Origin: Streptomyces wuyuanensis | GTDB taxonomy: Bacteria > Actinomycetota > Actinomycetes > Streptomycetales > Streptomycetaceae | Length of the DNA: 64,000 nucleotides | Assembly (NCBI RefSeq): GCF_900103455.1 | Contig: NZ_FNHI01000018.1 | Coordinates: 112,984-176,983, forward strand | Reading direction: 5' to 3' | Notes under the pieces: model-generated | Told to the model about the DNA's origin: nothing | What the model saw: the letters and a program-made list of their open reading frames with translations, nothing else | The model's database searches: none | Program-made: the position numbers and the translations under genes | Shown here: positions 35,105 to 43,944 of the stretch, piece by piece | How positions within the stretch are numbered: position 1 is the first letter of the stretch | Layout of the letters: each line of letters starts with the position of its first letter

Positions 35105-35992
35105 TCAGCTCGCCCTGGTGCCGTGACCGAACCGGGCGGGCACGGTCACCACCGGGCAGACGGCCCGGTGCAGCAGGCCGTGAGGGACGGAGCCGAGTCG
35201 CATCCCGGCGAAGCCCTCATGTCCCCGGCGGCCGACGACGAGTGCCAGCGCGTGCTCGGCGACGCCGGCCAGCACGTCGACCGGGTGGCCGGACCGCACT
35301 TCACGGCGCAGGGCGACGTCGGCCCACGCACCGGACCGCCTCTCGGTCGCCGCGTACAGGTGGCGTTCGCATGCTTCCATCGCGGCTTCCTCGTCCCAGA
35401 AGCCGAATCGCGGCCGCTGCCAAGCCCACACCGCCCGCACCGAGGCTCCGGACCGCGCCGCGGCCCCGCAGGCGTAGTCCACCGCGGCGTCGGCCGACTC
35501 GCTGTCGTCCACCCCCACGACGACGAACGGCGGCTCCTCCACCGCGCGCTCGGCTTCCGGCACCACGACCACCGGACAGGCGGCATGGGCGCTCACCGGA
35601 ACGACCGTCGAAGCCACACTGAGCACCTCTGCCAGGCGGCCCAGACGTCGGGACCCCAGCACGACCGACTGCGCGTGCGCGGACTTCCGTACCAGGACCG
35701 GAGCCGGGTTGCCCGGCACCACGGACATCGTGACATCGAGGTGCGGACAGCGTTCCCGGGCTCGTCCCGCCGCTTTGTCAAGCGCTTCCTCACCGAGCAC
35801 GCGCATGGCCTTGTGATGAGCCGTCTCCTCGACACCCCGGACATGATGGGTCACCGGCAGCACGGCGTGCACGAGATGAAGACGCACTCCGCGGCGCGCG
35901 GCTTCGTCGGCGGCCCAGTCCAGAGCCGCGTCGGCAGGCTGTGCCGCGTCCACGCCGTACATGATCGGGAGTACTCCGCTGCCGGACGTCAT
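35105..35992 (-). CDS. Universal stress protein, two domains
   Basis: 295 residues. In domain 1 the nucleotide loop is degenerate (GSRRLGRLAEVLSVASTVVP), with no G-S/T at the end. Domain 2 is intact (GRRGHEGFAGMRLGSVPHG). This is the reverse of the other tandem USPs in the window, where domain 2 is the degenerate one. The start at 35992 has GGAGGAG four bases upstream. It is divergent from Hsp20 with a tandem box between them. Confidence 0.88.
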   Translation of the reverse strand: MTSGSGVLPIMYGVDAAQPADAALDWAADEAARRGVRLHLVHAVLPVTHHVRGVEETAHHKAMRVLGEEALDKAAGRARERCPHLDVTMSVVPGNPAPVLVRKSAHAQSVVLGSRRLGRLAEVLSVASTVVPVSAHAACPVVVVPEAERAVEEPPFVVVGVDDSESADAAVDYACGAAARSGASVRAVWAWQRPRFGFWDEEAAMEACERHLYAATERRSGAWADVALRREVRSGHPVDVLAGVAEHALALVVGRRGHEGFAGMRLGSVPHGLLHRAVCPVVTVPARFGHGTRAS

Positions 35993-36131
35993 GGCTCCTC
36001 CAGCCGATCGCGAACGAGTACGGCCCCGCAGGGGGATGTCCGCACCTGCACGCTACGCAGTGCGAGGGACGGTTACGAGGACCGACCGGCCCACTCCTCA
36101 ACGCGGTTGGTCCCGGACGAGCGGTCCGCCG

Positions 36132-36165
36132 GGACCATCGGGCCCCGCTACGGGCTGTTCGGCCC
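36132..36165. promoter_or_regulatory. Tandem DosR/OsdR-like boxes between USP and Hsp20 genes
   Basis: GGACCATCGGGCCC (36132-36145) and GGGCTGTTCGGCCC (36152-36165) start exactly 20 bp apart. They end 68 bases before the Hsp20 start and begin 140 bases before the divergent USP start. Confidence 0.7.
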
Positions 36166-36232
36166 CTGCGGGGCCGGCGGGCGCGGCGGTTGACTGGACG
36201 TGTCGCAACCGCAAGACCGAGGAGGCCGGATC

Positions 36233-36655
36233 ATGGCTGTACTCGCACGCAAGCAGAGGTTTCCGTTCCCCGATCTGCCGGACTGGTTCGAGGACTTCCC
36301 CGCCCGGTTCAGCATGCCGGCCATGGCCGATCTACACACCATGAGGGTCGAGGAGTACACGGAGGACGGCAGGTACGTCATCCGCGCAGAGCTCCCGGGC
36401 GTCGAGGTCAAGGATCTGGATGTGACCGTGGAGGACGGCATTCTCACCATCAAGGCGGAACGCACTGAACGCGAGGTGGACAAACACCGCAGTGAGATCA
36501 GGTACGGATCGATCACCCGCGCTCTCGCCCTGCCGAAGAGCGCCGACGAGGGCGACGTCCGCGCCGAGTACACGGACGGCATGCTCATGGTGAGTGTCGG
36601 TCTGGGCGAGGAGAAGCCGGAACCCAAGCACATCGAGATCAAGCACGCCATGTGA
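36233..36655 (+). CDS. Hsp20/alpha-crystallin small heat-shock protein
   Basis: 140 residues with an alpha-crystallin domain over about 40-130 (RYVIRAELPGVEVKDLDVTV, EDGILTIKAERTE, GSITRALALP). The I-x-I-type tail motif is present as HIEIKHAM. This is the counterpart of M. tuberculosis HspX (Acr), the hallmark of the DosR regulon; such holdases keep proteins soluble in dormant cells. The ATG at 36233 follows GAGGAGG at eight bases. CBS-BON 5 follows on the same strand after 181 bases. Confidence 0.92.
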   Translation: MAVLARKQRFPFPDLPDWFEDFPARFSMPAMADLHTMRVEEYTEDGRYVIRAELPGVEVKDLDVTVEDGILTIKAERTEREVDKHRSEIRYGSITRALALPKSADEGDVRAEYTDGMLMVSVGLGEEKPEPKHIEIKHAM

Positions 36656-36836
36656 ACTACGGGAACTGGCGGTGTCGTCCGGACGGGCCGCGGTGTCTCG
36701 TACCTCCGGCGACTCACACCGGGGCCCGGTTCTCAGGGTGTCACCGCTCTGGCTCCGGGCCCCGGCAGAGCACCCCGTCACGGCCTCCGCGCGTCCCACG
36801 GATCACAGCCCCGGAACACGCCCACCAGGAGGGGCG

Positions 36837-37553
36837 ATGACGAAGCACAGCAAGGTCGGAGGCTTGATGACGGGTGAGGTCGTCTCGGCCCTGCCGTCAA
36901 CGCCGTTCAAGGAGGTCGCCAAGCGGCTCGCCGAGCACGACATCAGCGGCCTGCCGGTCCTCGACGAGGACGACCGGGTGGTGGGTGTGGTTTCCGAGAC
37001 CGACCTTCTGGTGCGCCAGGCCCTGTTCGCGGACTCGGTTCATGGACCACGGCAGTCCGGACCGGGCATCGGCACGGTGAGCCGAGACGAACGCGACGCC
37101 ATCACGGCAGGGCGGCTGATGTCGGCACCGGCGGTCACCGTGCACGCGGACGAGACCGTCGCGGCAGCCGCGCGCACCATGCTGCGTCGCTGCGTCGACC
37201 GGCTGCCGGTCGTCGACGACGAGGACCGGCTCGTCGGCATCGTCACCCGCCGTGACCTCCTCCGCGTCTTCCTCCGCCCGGATCCGGAAATCCGCCTGCG
37301 GGTGATCGAAGAAGTGGTGGTGGACACGATGGGCCTGGCACCGGATGCGGTAGCCGTCCATGTCGTCGACGGACGGGTCACCCTGGAGGGTGCGCTGGAA
37401 ACGCCGGCCCAGATCCTCGTCATGAAGAAGCTCGCGGAGCAGATGGACGGCGTGGTCGCCGTGACCGACCGCCTCACCGCCCGGGGCGATGGATCCCGCT
37501 CGGCGGGGGGCATCGACGAACGGTCCGGGTCGTCAGGGTTCAGAAGCGCATAG
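36837..37553 (+). CDS. CBS-BON domain protein 5
   Basis: 238 residues: CBS 1 (GLPVLDEDDRVVGVVSETDL), CBS 2 (RLMSAPAVTVHADETVAAAA, DRLPVVDDEDRLVGIVTRRD) and BON (VHVVDGRVTLEGALETPAQI). The ATG follows AGGAGGGG. No clear box lies in the 181 bases after the Hsp20 gene, so it may be co-transcribed with it. Closest to CBS-BON 1. Confidence 0.88.
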   Translation: MTKHSKVGGLMTGEVVSALPSTPFKEVAKRLAEHDISGLPVLDEDDRVVGVVSETDLLVRQALFADSVHGPRQSGPGIGTVSRDERDAITAGRLMSAPAVTVHADETVAAAARTMLRRCVDRLPVVDDEDRLVGIVTRRDLLRVFLRPDPEIRLRVIEEVVVDTMGLAPDAVAVHVVDGRVTLEGALETPAQILVMKKLAEQMDGVVAVTDRLTARGDGSRSAGGIDERSGSSGFRSA

Positions 37554-37646
37554 CGTCCGGTCGTCGGGTCTGCCGGGCGCGGGCGGGAACACGGCGACGC
37601 GGTCGCCCAGCGCAGAGAAGACGGGGGCCAACACTGGAGGACTCCG

Positions 37647-39113
37647 GTGGCATGGGACGCAGTCGGTCTCGAACGGCCAGGAGCCGTGTTCGACCGGGAA
37701 GCAGAGTGGAAAGCGCTGACGGCCTTCGTGACCGACCAGCGACCCGGACCTGCTCTCGGTCTGGTCACGGGTCGGCGGCGGCAGGGGAAGACGTATCTCC
37801 TGGAAGCGCTGACCAGAGTCACCGGGGCCTTCTTCTTCAGGGCACACGAAGGCACGGAACGGGAGAGTCTCGAGAGTCTCGGCGAGGCGTTCGCCGGCCA
37901 CACCGGGTCGCCGCGCGTGCCGGCATGGCGCGACTGGGACGATGCCGTCGACGCGCTGCTCGGGTCCGGTGGCGAGAACCCTGCTCCGGTCGTCATCGAC
38001 CAGTTTCCGGATCTCGTCAGGCAAAGCCCCGCCCTCCCGTCAGTCGTCCACCGGGCCTTCAAACGGGCCGGGTACACCCTGCGCCCCCGGCTCCTGCTCG
38101 GCGGCGACTCGTCCCTGGTGACGAACAGGCTGTTCACCGATCACTCGGCACTGCGCGCACTGGCCGACCTGTCGATCACCGTCGACCCCTTCGACTTCCG
38201 GCAGGCGGCGGCCTTCTGGGACGTCGACGATCCGCGCCTGGCTGCCCTCCTCCACGCGGTGGTCGGCGGCACCCCTGCTCACCGTAGCCTTGCGGCCGGC
38301 GAGGGCCCCACCGGCGTCGAGGACTTCGACGCCTGGATGTGCAGGACCGTCCTCAATCCGAGGACCCCCCTCCACTGGGAAGCCACCCGGCTCCTGAACG
38401 AGGAGGCGGATCAGCACGACCGCCCCTTGTGCCATGCGATCCTGACGGCGGTGGCCCTCGGCCACGCCACCACCTGGGCCATCACGCATCACGTGAGCCG
38501 ACCTCTGACGGATGTGTCGCACGCCCTGCGGCTCCTCGAGCATTGCGGACTTCTCCGAGGCGAACCGGACGCGTTCCTCACCACTGCCCTCCGGTACCGC
38601 ATCGCCGAGCCGCTGCTGGCCTTCGACCACGCGGTGCTCGCCCCTCATCGCTCGACTCTGGAGCAGGAGGACACCGCCGGTGTCTGGGAGAAGCTCGCGT
38701 CCGAGTTCACCGGCACCGCCGTGCCTGCTGCCTTCGCGCAGCTCTGCCGCGACTGGGCGCTTCGGTTCGCGGCTCCCGACACGTTCGGGGCGCCTGTCGC
38801 CACGGCCGCCCACGGCACCCTGCCACGAGGGGAGTACGGTCCGGAGCGCGAAGCCGAGGTGGTCGTTCGCGGCGGGGGAGGTCACCGGCCTCTGCTGTCC
38901 GTGGGCCAGGCCCGGTGGAACGAGATCATGGACATCCACCATCTGGACCGCCTGCGCCATGTGCTCGCAGTGCTCGCCGCACGAGGCGAGGACATCAGCC
39001 GGGCGAAACCCGCCTGCTACGGCGGCGCGGGCTTCAGCCCCCGGCTCCACGCGGCACAGGACCGAGAAGAGGTGCTGCTCGTCGACCTCGAACGGCTCTA
39101 TCACGGTGCGTGA
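37647..39113 (+). CDS. AAA/STAND-like ATPase of the archaeal-type DUF234 group
   Basis: 488 residues. The Walker A motif is GRRRQGKTYLLEAL, the form typical of the 'archaeal ATPase' AAA_14-like family. The Walker B strand reads PVVIDQFPDL, where the family usually has DEF, so the catalytic glutamate is replaced by glutamine. The C-terminal half has a winged-helix stretch (LTDVSHALRLLEHCGLLRG) followed by a nuclease-like fold region (YGPEREAEVVVRGGGGHRPL). Function is unknown. GTG start with GGAGG six bases upstream. It sits alone among the stress genes with no box of its own, 93 bases after CBS-BON 5, and may be its operon partner. Confidence 0.72.
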   Translation: MAWDAVGLERPGAVFDREAEWKALTAFVTDQRPGPALGLVTGRRRQGKTYLLEALTRVTGAFFFRAHEGTERESLESLGEAFAGHTGSPRVPAWRDWDDAVDALLGSGGENPAPVVIDQFPDLVRQSPALPSVVHRAFKRAGYTLRPRLLLGGDSSLVTNRLFTDHSALRALADLSITVDPFDFRQAAAFWDVDDPRLAALLHAVVGGTPAHRSLAAGEGPTGVEDFDAWMCRTVLNPRTPLHWEATRLLNEEADQHDRPLCHAILTAVALGHATTWAITHHVSRPLTDVSHALRLLEHCGLLRGEPDAFLTTALRYRIAEPLLAFDHAVLAPHRSTLEQEDTAGVWEKLASEFTGTAVPAAFAQLCRDWALRFAAPDTFGAPVATAAHGTLPRGEYGPEREAEVVVRGGGGHRPLLSVGQARWNEIMDIHHLDRLRHVLAVLAARGEDISRAKPACYGGAGFSPRLHAAQDREEVLLVDLERLYHGA

Positions 39114-39263
39114 TCGCCGAGATCCTGTCCGTGGGCTCGGAGGCGGTCGGGAATCCGAGACCATCGCACGTCGCCCGGAGCCCCTTCGCGGTCGTCGGTT
39201 CCGTTCTTCCCTCCCCGCCGCAGTGCGATACGCCCGCTCTCCGCTCGACGGAGGCGTCTCTTG

Positions 39264-39297
39264 GGGCCATCAGCCCCATTACTGGACCGTTCGGCTC
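39264..39297. promoter_or_regulatory. Tandem DosR/OsdR-like boxes upstream of CBS-BON gene 6
   Basis: GGGCCATCAGCCCC (39264-39277, perfect pattern) and GGACCGTTCGGCTC (39284-39297) start exactly 20 bp apart, the second ending 91 bases before the start codon. Confidence 0.72.
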
Positions 39298-39388
39298 TGA
39301 TGCCGCGACGGGGTCCGGAAGGAGAGTCGGGAGGGAGGGCAGCCCGCCGAGGCGGCGTGAACGGCTCCGGGGCGGAAGGAGTGAGGAC

Positions 39389-40141
39389 ATGCAGCACCGC
39401 AGGATCTCGGAGGTGATGACACGGCGTGTCGTCACGGTGAACCGCGACTCGTCCTTCAAGGAGATCGTGAGACTCTTCGACGACAACGACATCACGGCCG
39501 CACCGGTGGTCGACGACGACGGCCGGCCTCTGGGCGTCGTCTCCGAGGGCGACCTGCTGCGCAAGGCATCGAACCTGCCGGACCCGGAAGGTCGTTGGAC
39601 GCGGCTTCGGCTCCTGCCACTGGACGAGGCGCGGGCGGAGGCCGAAACCGCCGGGGCCATGATGACGTCCCCCGCCGTCACCGCCAGGCCGGACTGGAAC
39701 ATCGTCGAGACGGCACGGACCATGGACCGCCACCAGGTGAAACGGCTGCCGGTGGTCGACGAGACCGGCAGGCTCGTGGGCATCGTGAGCCGTCGTGACC
39801 TGCTGCGCCCCTTCCTGCGCCGCGACGAGGCCATCGGCGAGGAAATCAGGACGGAGGTACTCGACCGCACCCTCGGTGTCGCGCCCGACAGTGTTCGGGT
39901 GTCGGTTCACCAAGGGGTGGTCACCCTCACCGGCCGGGTTGCGGCACGCGCCGACATCCCGGTCGTCGAACGGCTCTGCCGCTCGGTGGACGGGGTGGTC
40001 GCCGTGCACCACACGATGGAGTACGAGTACGACAACCTGGCCCTGGACGTCGAGCCCCCCGAGGGGCCCCCGGCGACGGCGGCCGGCACACGCGACGCTC
40101 GGCACGAGGGGGAGGGCGCGTCCGCGCGTGGCGGGCCGTGA
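39389..40141 (+). CDS. CBS-BON domain protein 6
   Basis: 250 residues: CBS 1 (RISEVMTRRVVTVNRDSSFK, PVVDDDGRPLGVVSEGDLLR), CBS 2 (MMTSPAVTARPDWNIVETAR, VKRLPVVDETGRLVGIVSRR) and BON (VSVHQGVVTLTGRVAARADI), then a 30-residue Gly/Ala/Pro-rich tail. GAAGGAGTGAGG precedes the ATG. It forms a subgroup with the paralogs at 41110 and 61314, which share the PxWNxVxxA block and R-D-E/D-A-I-x-EEI linker. Confidence 0.9.
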   Translation: MQHRRISEVMTRRVVTVNRDSSFKEIVRLFDDNDITAAPVVDDDGRPLGVVSEGDLLRKASNLPDPEGRWTRLRLLPLDEARAEAETAGAMMTSPAVTARPDWNIVETARTMDRHQVKRLPVVDETGRLVGIVSRRDLLRPFLRRDEAIGEEIRTEVLDRTLGVAPDSVRVSVHQGVVTLTGRVAARADIPVVERLCRSVDGVVAVHHTMEYEYDNLALDVEPPEGPPATAAGTRDARHEGEGASARGGP

Positions 40142-40167
40142 AGGACCGGCTACGGGCCCGTCCCCCC
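40133..40167. promoter_or_regulatory. DosR/OsdR-like boxes upstream of the OsmC gene
   Basis: GGGCCGTGAAGGACC (40133-40147, 15-bp form) overlaps the stop codon of CBS-BON 6. GGGCCCGTCCCCCC (40154-40167, one mismatch) starts 21 bp on. They end 53 bases before the GTG start of the OsmC-like gene. Confidence 0.5.
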
Positions 40168-40220
40168 TCCCCTGGGAGCGAGTCCGTTTTCCCGCACGCA
40201 CGCTGAAGGACGGTGTCGTC

Positions 40221-40922
40221 GTGGAGGAGCACCACCGCACAACGCATTCGCATCACTTGCACACCCGTTGCGGCCGCGCGATCCGCGTAGCCAGATTCGC
40301 GCCGCACGAACTGCCCGCGGGGATGGGGCGCGTGGTCCTGGACACCCTCCGTGCCCCGTACGACGACCGCGAGGTATGGGCGTCCCTCACTCCGCAGGAG
40401 GCCAGGCAGCTCGCCGGACTCCTCCTCTCGGAGGCGGAGGCGGTGGAGAGCCGCGCGTGCACCTCCGAACCTCACGTCGCGGTCGTGCCGCTGAGCGGTG
40501 ACGCCTTCGAAGTGACGGTGCGAGGACACACGTTGAGGGTCGATCAGCCGCTCGACGACGGCGGCCAGGACACGGGTCCTACACCCGTCGAGATGTTCGT
40601 GGCGTCGCTGGCCGCGTGCGTCGCCCACTACGCCGGGCGCTTCCTCGACCGCCACGGCCTCGATCGCGGAGCACTGCGCGTCACCGCCGATCACACGATG
40701 GCCGCCGACCGCCCTGCGCGCGTGGCCACACTGACCGTCGACGTCCATGTGCCCGAACTGCCGCCGGCCCGTGCCGGAGCCCTGGAGGCGGTGGCGTCCC
40801 ACTGCACCGTCAAGAACACGCTCCAGCTCCCTCCCACGCTCACGGTCCGGATCCACGGCAACGGCAGCGATCCGCGGCCAATGCACAGTTCAGCGGCAAG
40901 CGGCGACCAGCCCCGCCGGTGA
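40221..40922 (+). CDS. OsmC-family peroxidase with N-terminal extension
   Basis: 233 residues. The C-terminal 140 residues are an OsmC fold with PVEMFVASLAACVAHYAGRF (first catalytic Cys) and SHCTVKNTLQLPP (second Cys), as in thiol peroxidases that reduce organic hydroperoxides. The first 85 residues are not part of OsmC; they contain an Arg/Glu-rich stretch ending LTPQEARQLAGLLLSEAEAV, which I do not recognise. The GTG at 40221 is the only in-frame start near AAGGA. It lies 79 bases downstream of CBS-BON 6. Confidence 0.83.
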   Translation: MEEHHRTTHSHHLHTRCGRAIRVARFAPHELPAGMGRVVLDTLRAPYDDREVWASLTPQEARQLAGLLLSEAEAVESRACTSEPHVAVVPLSGDAFEVTVRGHTLRVDQPLDDGGQDTGPTPVEMFVASLAACVAHYAGRFLDRHGLDRGALRVTADHTMAADRPARVATLTVDVHVPELPPARAGALEAVASHCTVKNTLQLPPTLTVRIHGNGSDPRPMHSSAASGDQPRR

Positions 40923-40966
40923 CACACGCCACGGCGCGGGCACGCGTCGGCGTCGTGTCCGGACCG

Positions 40967-41001
40967 GGTCCGTTCGGACCGTCAGAGGGACCGGTCGGGC
41001 C
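40967..41001. promoter_or_regulatory. DosR/OsdR-like boxes upstream of CBS-BON gene 7
   Basis: GGTCCGTTCGGACC (40967-40980) is a perfect 14-bp palindrome; GGACCGGTCGGGCC (40988-41001) starts 21 bp on. The pair ends 108 bases before the start. Confidence 0.6.
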
Positions 41002-41109
41002 CTGTGCCGGAGGGTTCGCACACCCAAGATGGTAGGGAGACCAACGCGACGAGGGGCGCCGGATCCGGGTCGAGCACCGCCCGGGGCGCCCGGAAAGGGC
41101 TGACGAACG

Positions 41110-41763
41110 ATGAGGCACCGGCGCGTTGCCGATCTGATGACTCCTGATGCCGTCGCCGTCCGTCCCGGCACCACTTTCAAGGAGATCGCCCGGTTGCTCG
41201 ACGAGTTCGGCATCAGCGCCGTACCCGTCGTCGACGTCGACGGACGGCCGATGGGCGTGGTGTCCGAGGCGGATCTCGTACGCCGTCAGGCGTCCGGAGG
41301 CGGCGCTCCCACGGCCCAAGGGCTCATGACGAGTCCCGCCGTCGTCGCGCGTCCCGAATGGAGTGTGGTCAAGGCCGCCAGAGTGATGGACAGGAACCGG
41401 ATCAAGCGGCTTCCGGTGACGGACGACGCAGGCCGCGTGATCGGAGTGCTCAGCCGCAGCGATCTGATCCAGCTGTTCCTGCGAAGGGACAGAGCGATCC
41501 AGGAGGAGATCCTCGAGGACGTGCTCACCCGTACGCTCCGTCTGTCGCCGTCGGCGCTCTCCGTCGAGGTCACGGACGGCCGGGTGACTCTCAGCGGCAC
41601 GGTTCCGCGCAGGAGCCTCGTTCCCGTGACCGTAAGACTCTGCGAGAGCGTCGACGGTGTCGTGGACGTCACCGACCGGCTGACCTTCACGTGGGACGAC
41701 ACCTTGAGCACTTCGCACGAGCCGACCGCCGCAGCCGGCGAGGCGCCACACGGAGCGCGGTGA
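41110..41763 (+). CDS. CBS-BON domain protein 7
   Basis: 217 residues, the shortest paralog: CBS 1 (RVADLMTPDAVAVRPGTTFK, PVVDVDGRPMGVVSEADLVR), CBS 2 (LMTSPAVVARPEWSVVKAAR, IKRLPVTDDAGRVIGVLSRS) and BON (VEVTDGRVTLSGTVPRRSLV). The linker between the CBS pairs is about 15 residues shorter than in paralog 6. GGAAAGGG precedes the ATG. It is convergent with the kinase gene, with a hairpin between. Confidence 0.9.
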   Translation: MRHRRVADLMTPDAVAVRPGTTFKEIARLLDEFGISAVPVVDVDGRPMGVVSEADLVRRQASGGGAPTAQGLMTSPAVVARPEWSVVKAARVMDRNRIKRLPVTDDAGRVIGVLSRSDLIQLFLRRDRAIQEEILEDVLTRTLRLSPSALSVEVTDGRVTLSGTVPRRSLVPVTVRLCESVDGVVDVTDRLTFTWDDTLSTSHEPTAAAGEAPHGAR

Positions 41764-41833
41764 CCGCCCGGTCGGCGACGACGATCCCGCTACGGGAACG
41801 CTGAGGGTACAGCCGGGTCGGGCGGCATGCCTT

Positions 41834-41859
41834 TGCCGTGCGTCACGGGCCGCACGGCA
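41834..41859. terminator. Bidirectional hairpin between CBS-BON 7 and the kinase gene
   Basis: A perfect 9-bp stem (TGCCGTGCG/CGCACGGCA) with an 8-base loop between two convergent stop codons. Confidence 0.62.
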
Positions 41860-41870
41860 TGGACCCGACT

Positions 41871-41902
41871 CAGCCCGGCATCATGTCAGCCCGGCATCAT
41901 GT
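41871..41902. repeat. Exact tandem 16-bp duplication at the kinase 3' end
   Basis: CAGCCCGGCATCATGT occurs at 41871-41886 and again at 41887-41902. The second copy encodes the last residues and stop of the kinase (…YMMPG), so the duplication touches the coding end. Confidence 0.85.
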
Positions 41903-43442
41903 ACGGGCGCCGGAACGGCGGCCTCTGTCCGGCTCCCTCGGGGTGGATCGCCGCCAACGCCTGTCCGACCGCCGAGGCGAGCACCCCACCCGTGTCCACC
42001 TGCACCGCCTCGGGCCATGGATCGGCCGCCCTTGCCATCGCCTGCGCGATGGCGGCGTCGGCGTCGGACGGGCCGGGGCGCCGCCCGGTCAGCCTGCGGT
42101 CGGCAACCGCCTGCGGCACGGAGCAGACCAGCGGAACCAGGTCGGCGCTGCACAGGCGCGCCGCGTCGGTGGCGGTGCCGCGCAACTCCCGGGAGGTCCA
42201 GGTGGCGTCGGCGACGACCGACTCACCGGCGGACAGCAGCGCCGTGGCCCGTGCGACCAGTTCGCCGTAGGTCCGCCGCGTCCACTCCGGGGAGTAGATG
42301 CCTCTGCCGTACTCCGCTCCCGCCGGTGCCTGCGGCGGCTTCCCGGACAGCTCCTTCCGGATCCGGTCACTGCTGAGCAGAGTGAGGCCGAGCCGGTCCG
42401 CGAGCGCGGCGGCCAGCGTGGACTTGCCGGTGCCGGGAAGCCCGCCGACCAGAATCATGCGCACTGCCGAGGTACGCAGGTGACCCACGGTGATCCCGGC
42501 CAGTCGTACCGCCTCCGAACGGGCCTCGGGCGCGCCCTGACCGGCGCGGAGCACGGCCACCTTCTCCCTGACGAAGGCCCGGTAGGCGACATAGTGATGC
42601 CACAGCGAGGTGGGGGCCGGGTCGCCGGCGTACTCGCTGTAGCAGGAGAGGAAGTACGCGGCCGTGTCCGGCGCGCCGAGGCGTTCCAGGTCCATGGCGA
42701 GGAAAGCGGCGTCGTCGAGTCCGTCGACGTGGCGAAGGGTGTCGTCGAACTCGAGACAGTCCAGCAGCCGGGGCCCGTCGTCCAGGCAGAAGATGTCCTC
42801 GGCCAGCAGGTCCCCGTGCCCGTCCACGACTCGGCTCTGTCGGATGCGGCGGTCGAACAGGTCTTCACGGCCTGCGAGGTAGCGCCGCACTCGCTCCTCG
42901 GTCTCCTCCAGGCCGTGCAACGGGGCAACGCCCTCACCCTGTTCGCGCACCTGCGCAAAACTGGATTCCCACCGCGAGAGAAGGGCGTCCCTGGTACCGG
43001 CCCGTGAGATGTCCGTGGTGCGGGACGAGCGGGCGTGACAGGTCGCCAGCAGCCTGGCCACCTGACGCACGTGCTCCGTGACGGGGGCGCCGATGGCCAC
43101 GAGGTGGGACAGCCGACGGGAGCCGGGCATCCGACGCATCACGACGACCGGCTCCGGCGGGAGTCCCCCCGGCCCGCGGAACTCGCCCACTCCCTCGTAC
43201 ACATCCGGGGAGAAGCGCCGGTTCAGTTCGACCTCCCGGATGCACGCCCGCTGCCGAGCGGATGCGCTGCTGAAGTCGAGGAACCCCATGTCGACCGGCT
43301 TCTTGGCCTTGTAGGCCCGGTCTCCGACGAGGATCACGACGGCCGTGTGCGTCTCGGCGACGGCCGGATGCAGGTCCGCGCCGGCTGCGAGTGGTGTCTC
43401 GGGACCTCGCGCCGCGACAGTGCCCGTCTGCGGAAGCGTCAC
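41886..43442 (-). CDS. Rv2004c-like bifunctional protein: aminoglycoside-phosphotransferase-like domain plus P-loop kinase
   Basis: 518 residues. The N-terminal two thirds have the APH/kinase fold (VVILVGDRAYKAKKPVDMGF, catalytic loop VVDGHGDLLAEDIFCLDDG). The C-terminal third is a P-loop nucleotide kinase (ILVGGLPGTGKSTLAAALAD) with VADATWTSRELR. This two-part layout is that of M. tuberculosis Rv2004c, a DosR-regulated gene of unknown substrate. I chose the GTG at 43440-43442 with GGGGAAGG just upstream; an in-frame GTG further upstream would add about 11 residues. A tandem box lies 70-105 bases upstream. Confidence 0.85.
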   Translation of the reverse strand: MTLPQTGTVAARGPETPLAAGADLHPAVAETHTAVVILVGDRAYKAKKPVDMGFLDFSSASARQRACIREVELNRRFSPDVYEGVGEFRGPGGLPPEPVVVMRRMPGSRRLSHLVAIGAPVTEHVRQVARLLATCHARSSRTTDISRAGTRDALLSRWESSFAQVREQGEGVAPLHGLEETEERVRRYLAGREDLFDRRIRQSRVVDGHGDLLAEDIFCLDDGPRLLDCLEFDDTLRHVDGLDDAAFLAMDLERLGAPDTAAYFLSCYSEYAGDPAPTSLWHHYVAYRAFVREKVAVLRAGQGAPEARSEAVRLAGITVGHLRTSAVRMILVGGLPGTGKSTLAAALADRLGLTLLSSDRIRKELSGKPPQAPAGAEYGRGIYSPEWTRRTYGELVARATALLSAGESVVADATWTSRELRGTATDAARLCSADLVPLVCSVPQAVADRRLTGRRPGPSDADAAIAQAMARAADPWPEAVQVDTGGVLASAVGQALAAIHPEGAGQRPPFRRPYMMPG

Positions 43443-43512
43443 GTCCTTCCCCGTCCTTCGCGCCCGGGTGCTGAGCACATCCAGCGTGCTCGCCGCACGG
43501 CCGCATGCCCAT

Positions 43513-43547
43513 GGGCTTCCCGGGCCCACAGCAGGACCGTGTGGCCC
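43513..43547. promoter_or_regulatory. DosR/OsdR-like boxes upstream of the Rv2004c-like gene
   Basis: GGACCGTGTGGCCC (43534-43547) with a poorer GGGCTTCCCGGGCC (43513-43526) 21 bp away. The divergent small protein gene starts 155 bases to the right. Confidence 0.58.
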
Positions 43548-43701
43548 TTCCCGCCGGGCGTCACCCCGGCAGTCGGCGGGTCGTGCCCCAACCGTGCGGT
43601 ACCGCCGCTTCAGCCCCTCCCCCGGGCACGCGCCGGGGAAGGACGGCATGCTCCGGCCACTCCGGGGAAGCCGGAGGGGACCCCGACCAGAGGAGTGCAT
43701 C

Positions 43702-43944
43702 ATGATGGCTGCCGGAATCGTCGCCGTGTGCGCGGTACTGCTCGTCCTCGCTTTCGTTCTGCCGCGTCTGTCCAGGCACCCGCAGAACGGCGCTCAGCGT
43801 GTGCTGGGCACGGGTGCCCGTGCGGGCGGGAAGGCACCGGGATTCCTGGGACGCATCTTCAGCAAGTCGTTCCACAGCAGCTCCCGGGCTGTCGGACGGT
43901 CCGGATCGGCGGGGCGCCGGGCGAGGAACCGGCTGCCGTTCTGA
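43702..43944 (+). CDS. Small single-span membrane protein, DUF6411-like
   Basis: 80 residues. One N-terminal membrane helix (AAGIVAVCAVLLVLAFVLPR) is followed by a basic, Gly/Ser-rich tail (SRHPQNGAQRVLGTGARAGG, ending GSAGRRARNRLPF). I associate this pattern with DUF6411, a family found in streptomycetes with no known function. AGGAG lies six bases before the ATG at 43702; the next codon is also ATG. It is divergent from the Rv2004c-like kinase. Confidence 0.72.
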   Translation: MMAAGIVAVCAVLLVLAFVLPRLSRHPQNGAQRVLGTGARAGGKAPGFLGRIFSKSFHSSSRAVGRSGSAGRRARNRLPF

